A program made the translations under genes and the position numbers. Positions 28,853 through 42,345 of a stretch of 64,000 bases of DNA are shown piece by piece; the first letter of the stretch is position 1; the number at the start of each line of letters is the position of its first letter. The DNA comes from Bolinopsis microptera. Taxonomy: Eukaryota; Ctenophora; Tentaculata; Lobata; Bolinopsidae. Under the pieces are notes generated by a model that was not told the origin of the DNA, ran no database searches, and saw only the letters and a program-made list of their open reading frames with translations. The DNA lies in assembly GCF_026151205.1 (NCBI RefSeq), contig NC_087081.1, positions 17,647,859 to 17,711,858 on the forward strand, written 5' to 3'.

Positions 28853-30347
28853 GTGTCGCACTACAGTAGGTGTCGCACTACAGTACGTGTCGCACTACAG
28901 TAGGTGTCGCACTACAGTACGTGTCGCACTGCAGTAGGTGTCGCACTACAGTACGTGTCGCACTGCAGTACGTGTCGCACTGCAGTACGTGTCGCACTAC
29001 AGTACGTGTCGCACTGCAGTACGTGTCGCACTGCAGTACGTGTCGCACTACAGTACGTGTCGCACTACAGTACGTGCCGCACTACAGTACGTGCCGCACT
29101 ACAGTACGTGCCGCACTACAGTACGTGGCGCACTACAGTACGTGTCGCACTACAGTACGTGTCGCACTACAGTACGTGTCGCACTACAGTACGTGTCGCA
29201 CTACAGTACGTGTCGCACTACAGTACGTGTCGCACTACAGTACGTGTCGCACTACAGTACGTGTCGCACTACAGTACGTGTCGCACTACAGTACGTGTCG
29301 CACTACAGTACGTGTCGCACTACAGTACGTGTCGCAATACAGTACGTGTCGCAATACAGTACGTGTCGCAATACAGTACGTGTCGCACTACAGTACGTGT
29401 CTCACTACAGTACGTGTCGCACTACAGTACGTGTCGCACTACAGTACGTGTCGCACTACAGTACGTGTCGCACTACAGTACGTGTCGCACTACAGTACGT
29501 GTCGCACTACAGTACGTGTCGCACTACAGTACGTGTCGCACTACAGTACGTGTCGCAATACAGTACGTGTCGCACTACAGTACGTGTCGCACTACAGTAC
29601 GTGTCGCACTACAGTACGTGTCGCACTACAGTACGTGTCGCACTACAGTACGTGTCGCACTACAGTACGTGTCGCAATACAGTACGTGTCGCAATACAGT
29701 ACGTGTCGCAATACAGTACGTGTCGCAATACAGTACGTGTCGCAATACAGTACGTGTCGCACTACAGTACGTGTCGCACTACAGTACGTGTCGCACTACA
29801 GTACGTGTCGCACTACAGTACGTGCCGCACTACAGTACGTGCCGCACTACAGTACGTGTCGCACTACAGTACGTGCCGCACTACAGTACGTGTCGCACTA
29901 CAGTACGTGTCGCACTACAGTACGTGTCGCACTACAGTACGTGTCGCACTACAGTACGTGTCGCACTACAGTACGTGTCGCACTACAGTACGTGTCGCAC
30001 TACAGTACGTGTCGCACTACAGTACGTGTCGCACTACAGTACGTGTCGCACTACAGTACGTGTCGCAATACAGTACGTGTCGCACTACAGTACGTGTCGC
30101 ACTACAGTACGTGTCGCACTACAGTACGTGTCGCACTACAGTACGTGTCGCACTACAGTACGTGTCGCACTACAGTACGTGTCGCAATACAGTACGTGTC
30201 GCAATACAGTACGTGTCGCAATACAGTACGTGTCGCACTACAGTACGTGTCGCACTACAGTACGTGTCGCACTACAGTACGTGTCGCACTACAGTACGTG
30301 TCGCACTACAGTACGTGTCGCAATACAGTACGTGTCGCACTACAGTA
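28850..30347. repeat. 17-bp minisatellite, about 88 copies
   Basis: Unit GTGTCGCACTACAGTAC with variants GCAATACAG, GTGCCGCAC and, at the left edge, TAGGTGTCGC. All three plus-strand frames are open because the unit lacks stops, giving false ORFs near 490 codons. The first unit overlaps the broken edge of the LINE tail. An inverted relative lies at 48466-48548. Confidence 0.95.
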
Positions 30348-30783
30348 TTGAGGTATTGTTAACAGCCAATCAAATAGTTTGATTCTGCACGTGTCACTTT
30401 TACGGCCAATCAAATAGTGTGTGTACCAAATGAGGAAGATGAAACTCATCTACTCAACGCACGATGAAGCCCTACTCAGCCCCCCAACATTCACCCTTCC
30501 TACAGTGAACAAGGTATGAACCTGTAATAGCGGGGGGTACCTGTCACGTTACCATGGTAACCTGTCTGTAATCCCAACATTCAGCTAATCACAGCTCCTA
30601 GTATCTGACCACCTGACCCAGCCACTATCTTATCACGTTACCATGGTGATTTGACGTGTTCTCACGTGATATCATGTGAGAAGAAGAAGAAGATCGGAGC
30701 GTGTCGGATTACAAGTTGTAATACAAATACGCTATATTATACAGTTATACACGAGCTGTCGTCACCGTTAAAATGTGTGGCAG
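30348..30783. other. spacer with X-box-like palindromes
   Basis: GTTACCATGGTAAC at about 30548 is a perfect palindromic X-box match, and GTTACCATGGTGAT follows near 30638. TCTCACGTGATATCATGTGA near 30659 is a near-palindrome containing CACGTG. No exon recognised. Confidence 0.45.
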
Positions 30784-33700
30784 ATAGTTTACCTGACACA
30801 GTCCCCGGCCCTTCTTGCTTCTAGTTATAGTTTACCTGACACAGTCCCCGGCCCTTCTTGCTTCTAGTTATAGTTTACCTGACACAGTCCCCGGCCCTTC
30901 TTGCTTCTAGTTATAGTTTACCTGACACAGTCCCCGACCCTTCTTGCTTCTAGTTATAGTTTACCTGACACAGTCCCCGACCCTTCTTGCTTCTAGTTAT
31001 AGTTTACCTGACACAGTCCCCGACCCTTCTTGCTTCTAGTTATAGTTTACCTGACACAGTCCCCGGCCCTTCTTGCTTCTAGTTATAGTTTACCTGACAC
31101 AGTCCCCGGCCCTTCTTGCTTCTAGTTATAGTTTACCTGACACAGTCCCCGACCCTTCTTGCTTCTAGTTATAGTTTACCTGACACAGTCCCCGGCCCTT
31201 CTTGCTTCTAGTTATAGTTTACCTGACACAGTCCCCGGCCCTTCTTGCTTCTAGTTATAGTTTACCTGACACAGTCCCCGACCCTTCTTGCTTCTAGTTA
31301 TAGTTTACCTGACACAGTCCCCGACCCTTCTTGCTTCTAGTTATAGTTTACCTGACACAGTCCCCGGCCCTTCTTGCTTCTAGTTATAGTTTACCTGACA
31401 CAGTCCCCGGCCCTTCTTGCTTCCAGTTATAGTTTACCTGACACAGTCCCCGGCCCTTCTTGCTTCTAGTTATAGTTTACCTGACACAGTCCCCGACCCT
31501 TCTTGCTTCTAGTTATAGTTTACCTGACACAGTCCCCGACCCTTCTTGCTTCTAGTTATAGTTTACCTGACACAGTCCCCGACCCTTCTTGCTTCTAGTT
31601 ATAGTTTACCTGACACAGTCCCCGGCCCTTCTTGCTTCTAGTTATAGTTTACCTGACACAGTCCCCGGCCCTTCTTGCTTCTAGTTATAGTTTACCTGAC
31701 ACAGTCCCCGACCCTTCTTGCTTCTAGTTATAGTTTACCTGACACAGTCCCCGGCCCTTCTTGCTTCTAGTTATAGTTTACCTGACACAGTCCCCGACCC
31801 TTCTTGCTTCTAGTTATAGTTTACCTGACACAGTCCCCGGCCCTTCTTGCTTCTAGTTATAGTTTACCTGACACAGTCCCCGGCCCTTCTTGCTTCTAGT
31901 TATAGTTTACCTGACACAGTCCCCGGCCCTTCTTGCTTCTAGTTATAGTTTATCTGACACAGTCCCCGGCCCTTCTTGCTTCTAGTTATAGTTTACCTGA
32001 CACAGTCCCCGGCCCTTCTTGCTTCTAGTTATAGTTTACCTGACACAGTCCCCGGCCCTTCTTGCTTCTAGTTATAGTTTACCTGACACAGTCCCCGGCC
32101 CTTCTTGCTTCTAGTTATAGTTTACCTGACACAGTCCCCGGCCCTTCTTGCTTCTAGTTATAGTTTACCTGACACAGTCCCCGACCCTTCTTGCTTCTAG
32201 TTATAGTTTACCTGACACAGTCCCCGGCCCTTCTTGCTTCTAGTTATAGTTTACCTGACACAGTCCCCGACCCTTCTTGCTTCTAGTTATAGTTTACCTG
32301 ACACAGTCCCCGGCCCTTCTTGCTTCCAGTTATAGTTTACCTGACACAGTCCCCGGCCCTTCTTGCTTCTAGTTATAGTTTACCTGACACAGTCCCCGAC
32401 CCTTCTTGCTTCTAGTTATAGTTTACCTGACACAGTCCCCGACCCTTCTTGCTTCTAGTTATAGTTTACCTGACACAGTCCCCGACCCTTCTTGCTTCCA
32501 GTTATAGTTTACCTGACACAGTCCCCGGCCCTTCTTGCTTCCAGTTATAGTTTACCTGACACAGTCCCCGGCCCTTCTTGCTTCTAGTTATAGTTTACCT
32601 GACACAGTCCCCGACCCTTCTTGCTTCTAGTTATAGTTTACCTGACACAGTCCCCGACCCTTCTTGCTTCTAGTTATAGTTTACCTGACACAGTCCCCGA
32701 CCCTTCTTGCTTCTAGTTATAGTTTACCTGACACAGTCCCCGGCCCTTCTTGCTTCTAGTTATAGTTTACCTGACACAGTCCTCGGCCCTTCTTGCTTCT
32801 AGTTATAGTTTACCTGACACAGTCCCCGGCCCTTCTTGCTTCTAGTTATAGTTTACCTGACACAGTCCCCGGCCCTTCTTGCTTCTAGTTATAGTTTACC
32901 TGACACAGTCCCCGACCCTTCTTGTTTTCAGTTATAGTTTACCTGACACAGTCCCCGGCCCTTCTTGCTTCTAGTTATAGTTTACCTGACACAGTCCCCG
33001 ACCCTTCTTGCTTCTAGTTATAGTTTACCTGACACAGTCCCCGACCCTTCTTGCTTCTAGTTATAGTTTACCTGACACAGTCCCCGGCCCTTCTTGCTTC
33101 TAGTTATAGTTTACCTGACACAGTCCCCGGCCCTTCTTGCTTCCAGTTATAGTTTACCTGACACAGTCCCCGACCCTTCTTGCTTCTAGTTATAGTTTAC
33201 CTGACACAGTCCCCGACCCTTCTTGTTTCAGTTATAGTTTACCTGACACAGTCCCCGACCCTTCTTGCTTCTAGTTATAGTTTACCTGACACAGTCCCCG
33301 ACCCTTCTTGTTTCAGTTATAGTTTACCTGACACAGTCCCCGGCCCTTCTTGCTTCCAGTTATAGTTTACCTGACACAGTCCCCGACCCTTCTTGCTTCC
33401 AGTTATAGTTTACCTGACACAGTCCCCGACCCTTCTTGCTTCTAGTTATAGTTTACCTGACACAGTCCCCGACCCTTCTTGCTTCTAGTTATAGTTTACC
33501 TGACACAGTCCCCGACCCTTCTTGCTTCTAGTTATAGTTTACCTGACACAGTCCCCGGCCCTTCTTGCTTCTAGTTATAGTTTACCTGACACAGTCCCCG
33601 ACCCTTCTTGCTTCTAGTTATAGTTTACCTGACACAGTCCCCGGCCCTTCTTGCTTCTAGTTATAGTTTACCTGACACAGTCCCCGGCCCTTCTTGCTTC

Positions 33701-36700
33701 TAGTTATAGTTTACCTGACACAGTCCCCAGCCCTTCTTGCTTCTAGTTATAGTTTACCTGACACAGTCCCCGACCCTTCTTGCTTCTAGTTATAGTTTAC
33801 CTGACACAGTCCCCGACCCTTCTTGCTTCTAGTTATAGTTTACCTGACACAGTCCCCGGCCCTTCTTGCTTCTAGTTATAGTTTACCTGACACAGTCCCC
33901 GGCCCTTCTTGCTTCTAGTTATAGTTTACCTGACACAGTCCCCAGCCCTTCTTGCTTCTAGTTATAGTTTACCTGACACAGTCCCCGGCCCTTCTTGCTT
34001 CTAGTTATAGTTTACCTGACACAGTCCCCGACCCTTCTTGCTTCTAGTTATAGTTTACCTGACACAGTCCCCGACCCTTCTTGCTTCTAGTTATAGTTTA
34101 CCTGACACAGTCCCCAGCCCTTCTTGCTTTTAGTTATAGTTTACCTGACACAGTCCCCGACCCTTCTTGCTTCTAGTTATAGTTTACCTGACACAGTCCC
34201 CGACCCTTCTTGCTTCTAGTTATAGTTTACCTGACACAGTCCCCGACCCTTCTTGCTTCTAGTTATAGTTTACCTGACACAGTCCCCGGCCCTTCTTGCT
34301 TCTAGTTATAGTTTACCTGACACAGTCCCCGACCCTTCTTGCTTCTAGTTATAGTTTACCTGACACAGTCCCCGGCCCTTCTTGCTTCTAGTTATAGTTT
34401 ACCTGACACAGTCCCCGACCCTTCTTGCTTCTAGTTATAGTTTACCTGACACAGTCCCCGGCCCTTCTTGCTTCTAGTTATAGTTTACCTGACACAGTCC
34501 CCGGCCCTTCTTGCTTCTAGTTATAGTTTACCTGACACAGTCCCCAGCCCTTCTTGCTTTTAGTTATAGTTTACCTGACACAGTCCCCAGCCCTTCTTGC
34601 TTTTAGTTATAGTTTACCTGACACAGTCCCCGACCCTTCTTGCTTCTAGTTATAGTTTACCTGACACAGTCCCCGACCCTTCTTGCTTCTAGTTATAGTT
34701 TACCTGACACAGTCCCCAGCCCTTCTTGCTTCTAGTTATAGTTTACCTGACACAGTCCCCGACCCTTCTTGCTTCTAGTTATAGTTTACCTGACACAGTC
34801 CCCGACCCTTCTTGCTTCTAGTTATAGTTTACCTGACACAGTCCCCGACCCTTCTTGCTTCTAGTTATAGTTTACCTGACACAGTCCCCGGCCCTTCTTG
34901 CTTCTAGTTATAGTTTACCTGACACAGTCCCCGACCCTTCTTGCTTCTAGTTATAGTTTACCTGACACAGTCCCCGGCCCTTCTTGCTTCTAGTTATAGT
35001 TTACCTGACACAGTCCCCGACCCTTCTTGCTTCTAGTTATAGTTTACCTGACACAGTCCCCGGCCCTTCTTGCTTCTAGTTATAGTTTACCTGACACAGT
35101 CCCCGGCCCTTCTTGCTTCTAGTTATAGTTTACCTGACACAGTCCCCGACCCTTCTTGCTTCTAGTTATAGTTTACCTGACACAGTCCCCGACCCTTCTT
35201 GCTTCAGTTATAGTTTACCTGACACAGTCCCCGGCCCTTCTTGCTTCCAGTTATAGTTTACCTGACACAGTCCCCGGCCCTTCTTGCTTCTAGTTATAGT
35301 TTACCTGACACAGTCCCCGACCCTTCTTGCTTCTAGTTATAGTTTACCTGACACAGTCCCCGACCCTTCTTGCTTCTAGTTATAGTTTACCTGACACAGT
35401 CCCCGGCCCTTCTTGCTTCTAGTTATAGTTTACCTGACACAGTCCCCAGCCCTTCTTGCTTTTAGTTATAGTTTACCTGACACAGTCCCCGACCCTTCTT
35501 GCTTCTAGTTATAGTTTACCTGACACAGTCCCCGACCCTTCTTGCTTCTAGTTATAGTTTACCTGACACAGTCCCCGACCCTTCTTGCTTCTAGTTATAG
35601 TTTACCTGACACAGTCCCCGGCCCTTCTTGCTTCTAGTTATAGTTTACCTGACACAGTCCCCGACCCTTCTTGCTTCTAGTTATAGTTTACCTGACACAG
35701 TCCCCGGCCCTTCTTGCTTCTAGTTATAGTTTACCTGACACAGTCCCCGACCCTTCTTGCTTCTAGTTATAGTTTACCTGACACAGTCCCCGACCCTTCT
35801 TGCTTCTAGTTATAGTTTACCTGACACAGTCCCCGGCCCTTCTTGCTTCTAGTTATAGTTTACCTGACACAGTCCCCAGCCCTTCTTGCTTTTAGTTATA
35901 GTTTACCTGACACAGTCCCCAGCCCTTCTTGCTTTTAGTTATAGTTTACCTGACACAGTCCCCGACCCTTCTTGCTTCTAGTTATAGTTTACCTGACACA
36001 GTCCCCGACCCTTCTTGCTTCTAGTTATAGTTTACCTGACACAGTCCCCAGCCCTTCTTGCTTTTAGTTATAGTTTACCTGACACAGTCCCCGACCCTTC
36101 TTGCTTCTAGTTATAGTTTACCTGACACAGTCCCCGACCCTTCTTGCTTCTAGTTATAGTTTACCTGACACAGTCCCCGACCCTTCTTGCTTCTAGTTAT
36201 AGTTTACCTGACACAGTCCCCGGCCCTTCTTGCTTCTAGTTATAGTTTACCTGACACAGTCCCCGACCCTTCTTGCTTCTAGTTATAGTTTACCTGACAC
36301 AGTCCCCGGCCCTTCTTGCTTCTAGTTATAGTTTACCTGACACAGTCCCCGACCCTTCTTGCTTCTAGTTATAGTTTACCTGACACAGTCCCCGGCCCTT
36401 CTTGCTTCTAGTTATAGTTTACCTGACACAGTCCCCGGCCCTTCTTGCTTCTAGTTATAGTTTACCTGACACAGTCCCCGACCCTTCTTGCTTCTAGTTA
36501 TAGTTTACCTGACACAGTCCCCGACCCTTCTTGCTTCCAGTTATAGTTTACCTGACACAGTCCCCGGCCCTTCTTGCTTCCAGTTATAGTTTACCTGACA
36601 CAGTCCCCGGCCCTTCTTGCTTCTAGTTATAGTTTACCTGACACAGTCCCCGACCCTTCTTGCTTCTAGTTATAGTTTACCTGACACAGTCCCCGACCCT

Positions 36701-38840
36701 TCTTGCTTCTAGTTATAGTTTACCTGACACAGTCCCCGACCCTTCTTGCTTCTAGTTATAGTTTACCTGACACAGTCCCCGGCCCTTCTTGCTTCTAGTT
36801 ATAGTTTACCTGACACAGTCCTCGGCCCTTCTTGCTTCTAGTTATAGTTTACCTGACACAGTCCCCGGCCCTTCTTGCTTCTAGTTATAGTTTACCTGAC
36901 ACAGTCCCCGGCCCTTCTTGCTTCTAGTTATAGTTTACCTGACACAGTCCCCGACCCTTCTTGTTTTCAGTTATAGTTTACCTGACACAGTCCCCGGCCC
37001 TTCTTGCTTCTAGTTATAGTTTACCTGACACAGTCCCCGACCCTTCTTGCTTCTAGTTATAGTTTACCTGACACAGTCCCCGACCCTTCTTGCTTCTAGT
37101 TATAGTTTACCTGACACAGTCCCCGGCCCTTCTTGCTTCTAGTTATAGTTTACCTGACACAGTCCCCGGCCCTTCTTGCTTCCAGTTATAGTTTACCTGA
37201 CACAGTCCCCGACCCTTCTTGCTTCTAGTTATAGTTTACCTGACACAGTCCCCGACCCTTCTTGTTTTCAGTTATAGTTTACCTGACACAGTCCCCGACC
37301 CTTCTTGCTTCTAGTTATAGTTTACCTGACACAGTCCCCGACCCTTCTTGTTTTCAGTTATAGTTTACCTGACACAGTCCCCGGCCCTTCTTGCTTCCAG
37401 TTATAGTTTACCTGACACAGTCCCCGACCCTTCTTGCTTCCAGTTATAGTTTACCTGACACAGTCCCCGACCCTTCTTGCTTCTAGTTATAGTTTACCTG
37501 ACACAGTCCCCGACCCTTCTTGCTTCTAGTTATAGTTTACCTGACACAGTCCCCGACCCTTCTTGCTTCTAGTTATAGTTTACCTGACACAGTCCCCGGC
37601 CCTTCTTGCTTCTAGTTATAGTTTACCTGACACAGTCCCCGACCCTTCTTGCTTCTAGTTATAGTTTACCTGACACAGTCCCCGGCCCTTCTTGCTTCTA
37701 GTTATAGTTTACCTGACACAGTCCCCGGCCCTTCTTGCTTCTAGTTATAGTTTACCTGACACAGTCCCCAGCCCTTCTTGCTTCTAGTTATAGTTTACCT
37801 GACACAGTCCCCGACCCTTCTTGCTTCTAGTTATAGTTTACCTGACACAGTCCCCGACCCTTCTTGCTTCTAGTTATAGTTTACCTGACACAGTCCCCGG
37901 CCCTTCTTGCTTCTAGTTATAGTTTACCTGACACAGTCCCCGGCCCTTCTTGCTTCTAGTTATAGTTTACCTGACACAGTCCCCAGCCCTTCTTGCTTCT
38001 AGTTATAGTTTACCTGACACAGTCCCCGGCCCTTCTTGCTTCTAGTTATAGTTTACCTGACACAGTCCCCGACCCTTCTTGCTTCTAGTTATAGTTTACC
38101 TGACACAGTCCCCGACCCTTCTTGCTTCTAGTTATAGTTTACCTGACACAGTCCCCAGCCCTTCTTGCTTTTAGTTATAGTTTACCTGACACAGTCCCCG
38201 GCCCTTCTTGCTTCTAGTTATAGTTTACCTGACACAGTCCCCGACCCTTCTTGCTTCTAGTTATAGTTTACCTGACACAGTCCCCGACCCTTCTTGCTTC
38301 TAGTTATAGTTTACCTGACACAGTCCCCGACCCTTCTTGCTTCTAGTTATAGTTTACCTGACACAGTCCCCGGCCCTTCTTGCTTCTAGTTATAGTTTAC
38401 CTGACACAGTCCCCGACCCTTCTTGCTTCTAGTTATAGTTTACCTGACACAGTCCCCGGCCCTTCTTGCTTCTAGTTATAGTTTACCTGACACAGTCCCC
38501 GACCCTTCTTGCTTCTAGTTATAGTTTACCTGACACAGTCCCCGGCCCTTCTTGCTTCTAGTTATAGTTTACCTGACACAGTCCCCGGCCCTTCTTGCTT
38601 CTAGTTATAGTTTACCTGACACAGTCCCCGACCCTTCTTGCTTCTAGTTATAGTTTACCTGACACAGTCCCCAGCCCTTCTTGCTTCTAGTTATAGTTTA
38701 CCTGACACAGTCCCCGGCCCTTCTTGCTTCTAGTTATAGTTTACCTGACACAGTCCCCGACCCTTCTTGCTTCTAGTTATAGTTTACCTGACACAGTCCC
38801 CGGCCCTTCTTGCTTCCAGTTATAGTTTACCTGACACAGT
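30784..38840. repeat. 43-bp satellite-like array, about 187 copies (8.1 kb)
   Basis: Unit made of ATAGTTTACCTGACACAGTC, then CCCGGCCCTTCTTGC, then TTCTAGTT. Common variants are CCCGA/CCCAG and the last block TTCTAG/TTCCAG/TTTTAG/TTTCAG. Rare variants (CCTCGG at 32781 and 36820; GTTTTCAG-type at 32921, 33222, 33307 and 36960, 37261, 37347) repeat with a 4039-4040 bp offset, so about half the array is a large internal duplication. On the minus strand every unit carries GTGTCAG/GTAAAC, an excellent splice donor; on plus, a pyrimidine tract ending YAG. Confidence 0.97.
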
Positions 38841-41158
38841 ATGTATAATGTATATAGAACTATATTTGATGACGTGATGAACAGTTAGCAGGCATCACTA
38901 ACACTAAGTTATATAATAACACTACGTTCTGACGTGTACCAACACCTTACTTTAGTAATATTTAATACTAATAGTATATATACTAATATTTAATTGTTAT
39001 AATGTTGAAACTTTATCTTTCAGTTGAAATAGTCATGCTAGAAGTGCTTTTATCACTAATTATTATGTATTACAGGCAGTATATCTGGATACTGCCGTAT
39101 TATATTATATATAGACGCGTCAATAATATGCAGATCGGTTCAATAAGTAAAACGTTGAAAACTTGCCGAGCAGCTTTAAATGTAGTTTTCGTTATTGATA
39201 CGCTGGAAACACTAATTTCTTGTCCGTCAGTATAAATTAAATAGCCAACCTGTTTCTTTATTTCATCGCTAGTAATTGCAATATTATCAGGGTGAAAACA
39301 TCTTATTTGTTGTAAATTTTCTCATGTCTGTCACTTCTTTATATGACCTTTTATTTATAGCTTTTCCAACTATGGGGTCGTTCACATATTACACTATTGT
39401 GTCAAAATTACACTAGCGTAATCATTTGGAAACCCCTCCCCTGATAACGTGATATGTGAAAGACCCCTATATCGCTTGAATTTAATTTGCTTAATATAAC
39501 CTTTCATGCACTTCATGAATATTTAAAACGATTTTCCTCACATTGAATTCAGGATCCATAATTATAATACAATTAAATATTTTTCTGTATTTTAGTTACA
39601 TGTTATCCTCCTCTAGTGCACACAATAGTTAGAACTGGTTTTCTGACACCCCAAATAAGGTAACTAGGTGGGAAGTTAAAAACTATAAATTCCGTAGTTT
39701 TTTATAATTCCGAAGTTGAAACTCCAAAAACTCAAAGTATTGGGTGTAGTTGGAAGGCTACACCCTACATAGTACTAGTATTGTTGATAGAATAGTATTA
39801 GTCATATCCCCCCATATCACCAACTCTTACACAATGCTATGTAACGTATAGTATTAGTCATATCACCAACACTTACAGAATGCTATGTAACGTGCAACTT
39901 ACCTTTACATTACTTACCTTACCTTACAGAATAAACAGTATTATGTTAAAGTATTATATTTCTTCTATTTCATCTCATATTGAACTTGCTATCTTTTTTT
40001 AAGAGATTTGATTTTAATAGGGTTTGTATTTACCATGCAAAATGTTCCAAATACCTTTTATGAAGGAGCAAATCTTGAAAGATGAGTATATTCATGTATA
40101 ATGTATATATACATGAATATACTCACTTGTATATATACAAGTTAGAACGAAATCTTCATGTTATGGATCCAGGGTTCGCAGTTCCCTCCATATGCAGGGT
40201 GTACCTCATTGGGATAGTATAGGAATTCAAGTTCCTATAGTTGAGAATGAGGTAGTTGTCTGTTCACAGATCGCCCTCTAAACTTACAAGGAAATATTTC
40301 CTGTAGATCCTTGGTATATAAGCAACATTTGACAGAGCATAGTGTGGAGTGAGCTATGTGCCCATCTTTGTAGAACCCGGTGGATGTCCTTGATGTACGG
40401 CAGTGTTAAACAAGGAACTGAAACCGAGGGGTTCCGTTCAGGCCCTTCACACTTTGTTTCTGTCTGGTTCTCATTTACCGTCACAATAGTGACTTCAATA
40501 TATCCCTGTCCCGCATCTAGTAGAGGCTCTTACGGGCAAAAATACGTGTTTTCTGCTATGAGTATTGAGTTTGGCAAAAACGCTTGCGGAGTGACAATAT
40601 TCAAACTTCGATTAAGTATATCAGGTCGGTACGATACGACTATTTTTGAGTTGATTTAATACAACTGCAGAAAATTATTCCAAATTTAAGCAAAAAAGAG
40701 CACATTTTTACCAACTTTTTGGATTTCTATCCAGGGAAATCCTGGAATGATAGCTTAATTTTAATGCCATCATGTGCGGCTGTGTTTAAGCTATCTTCAT
40801 GCAAATTTTGCTGGTATGCCAACGAAATAAACTTGCTCAAAAGTTCAAAAAATATAGTTTTTCGGCCTATTTTTGGCCCAAAAAAATGAAAAAGCCTTTT
40901 TTGGTCCAATTTTGGCGGTCGTATTTCCACATTTCAACAAATAGATCACATAGAATATGCAGTTTAGGATTTGTAGATCAGTATAACCCTGTCACATTAC
41001 AGTATAACCCTGTCACATTACGCATTACTCAAGTATTAGTTACACGATTGTGTAATACTCCTGCATTATATAATAAGACATTGACAGGCAAAATGTTAAA
41101 AGTCAGGAAATGCCCTGTTAATAGGACAAAACCAGCGGCGGTGAGGTTTTGAAACCTT
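38841..41158. other. AT-rich intergenic region
   Basis: No confident gene. A 17-base perfect hairpin lies at 40084-40124. The minus frame at 40284-40484 contains LPYIKDIHRVLQRW, faintly like the RT tail of Penelope-like elements. An inexact direct repeat of CAGTATAACCCTGTCACATT lies near 40979-41018. Confidence 0.4.
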
Positions 41159-41334
41159 ACAGCTGCGGTAGTGCGGCCTCCCCCCGGTAGTGTACAATCA
41201 TAGTGTCAAGAGATGAGATAAGTTGTCCGATGCAAGTGAACTGAAATTTCGGTGAAATTATTGTCCAATCAAATATACTAGCAGTTATAATGTCCTTATC
41301 AATTTTGTCATAATCCATCTGTTTTTTCCTGTTA
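41157..41334 (-). other. possible terminal exon next to a 30-bp array
   Basis: On the minus strand TTTGTATAACAG precedes a frame of about 55 codons beginning KKQMDYDKIDKDIITASIFD and ending ALPQL with TAA at 41157-41159. The acceptor looks like a diverged unit of the adjoining array (TTACTCAGTATTACAG). No homolog is recognised and no upstream exon found, so it may be chance. Confidence 0.25.
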
Positions 41335-41876
41335 TACAAAGTAACTCCTGTAATACTCCTGTAATACTGAGTAACTCCTGTAATACTCCTGTAATACTGA
41401 GTAACACCTGTAATACTCCTGTAATACTGAGTAACTCCTGTAATACTCCTGTAATACTGAGTAACTCCTGTAATACTCATGTAATATTGAGTAACTCCTG
41501 TAATACTCCTGTAATACTGAGTAACTCCTGTAATACTCCTGTAATACTGAGTAACTCCTGTAATACTCCTGTAATATTGAGTAACTCCTGTAATACTCCT
41601 GTAATATTGAGTAACTCCTGTAATACTCCTGTAATACTGAGTAACTCCTGTAATACTCCTGTAATATTGAGTAACTCCTGTAATACTCCTGTAATACTGA
41701 GTAACTCCTGTAATACTCCTGTAATACTGAGTAACTCCTGTAATACTCCTGTAATACTGAGTAACTCCTGTAATACTCCTGTAATACTGAGTAACTCCTG
41801 TAATACTCCTGTAATACTGAGTAACTCCTGTAATACTCCTGTAATACTGAGTAACTCCTGTAATACTCCTGTAATA
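41335..41876. repeat. 30-bp minisatellite, about 18 copies
   Basis: Unit GAGTAACTCCTGTAATACTC plus CTGTAATACT, itself a two-fold repeat of CTGTAATACT. On minus each unit gives TATTACAG/GAG. Open frames on both strands are repeat artefacts. Confidence 0.93.
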
Positions 41877-42240
41877 ACATCCGAACATCATTGAAGATTA
41901 TATCCCTGATCGAACTAGACACAATCTACTTGAGGAACTCACACAGTACACACACACCGAACAGTTAAAACAACATGGCCATGTGTCCGTGTATACAGGT
42001 AACCAGGTAACCAGGTAACCAGGTAACCAAGTAATCAGGTAACCAGATAACCAGGTAACCAGAACTCACACAGTACACACACACAGAATTGTTACAACAA
42101 CATGGCGATGTGTCTGTGTATACATTCCTAAATACCTCCGCCCATTGTTTATATTAGCAGGAACCCGTATAACTATGTACCATTATAGAGATCTGTGTAA
42201 CGAGCTGTAACTCACTTTCCTTAGTTTTACTGCATTCTGA
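41877..42240. other. spacer with GGTAACCA runs
   Basis: A decamer AGGTAACCAG-type run at 41996-42062 is flanked by two related segments (AACTCACACAGTACACACAC at 41937 and 42063). GTAACCAGGTAAC fits an X-box pair with a 1-bp spacer. No exon recognised. Confidence 0.5.
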
Positions 42241-42345
42241 TACCAGTTACCACAATGCAATTCCAGTTACCACAATGCAATTCCAGTTACCACAATGCAA
42301 TTCCAGCTACCACAATGCAATTCCAGCTACCACAATGCAATTCCA
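42241..42345. repeat. 20-bp repeat, about five copies
   Basis: Unit TTCCAGTTACCACAATGCAA. Small and uniform. Confidence 0.85.

Noticed and set aside
28870-30382. Three overlapping frames of about 490 codons
   Set aside because: All three frames are open because the 17-bp unit lacks stops; this is repeat arithmetic, not coding.
40284-40484. Penelope-like element remnant (LPYIKDIHRVLQRW)
   Set aside because: Only a short motif is suggestive; no reverse transcriptase core or GIY-YIG domain is nearby.
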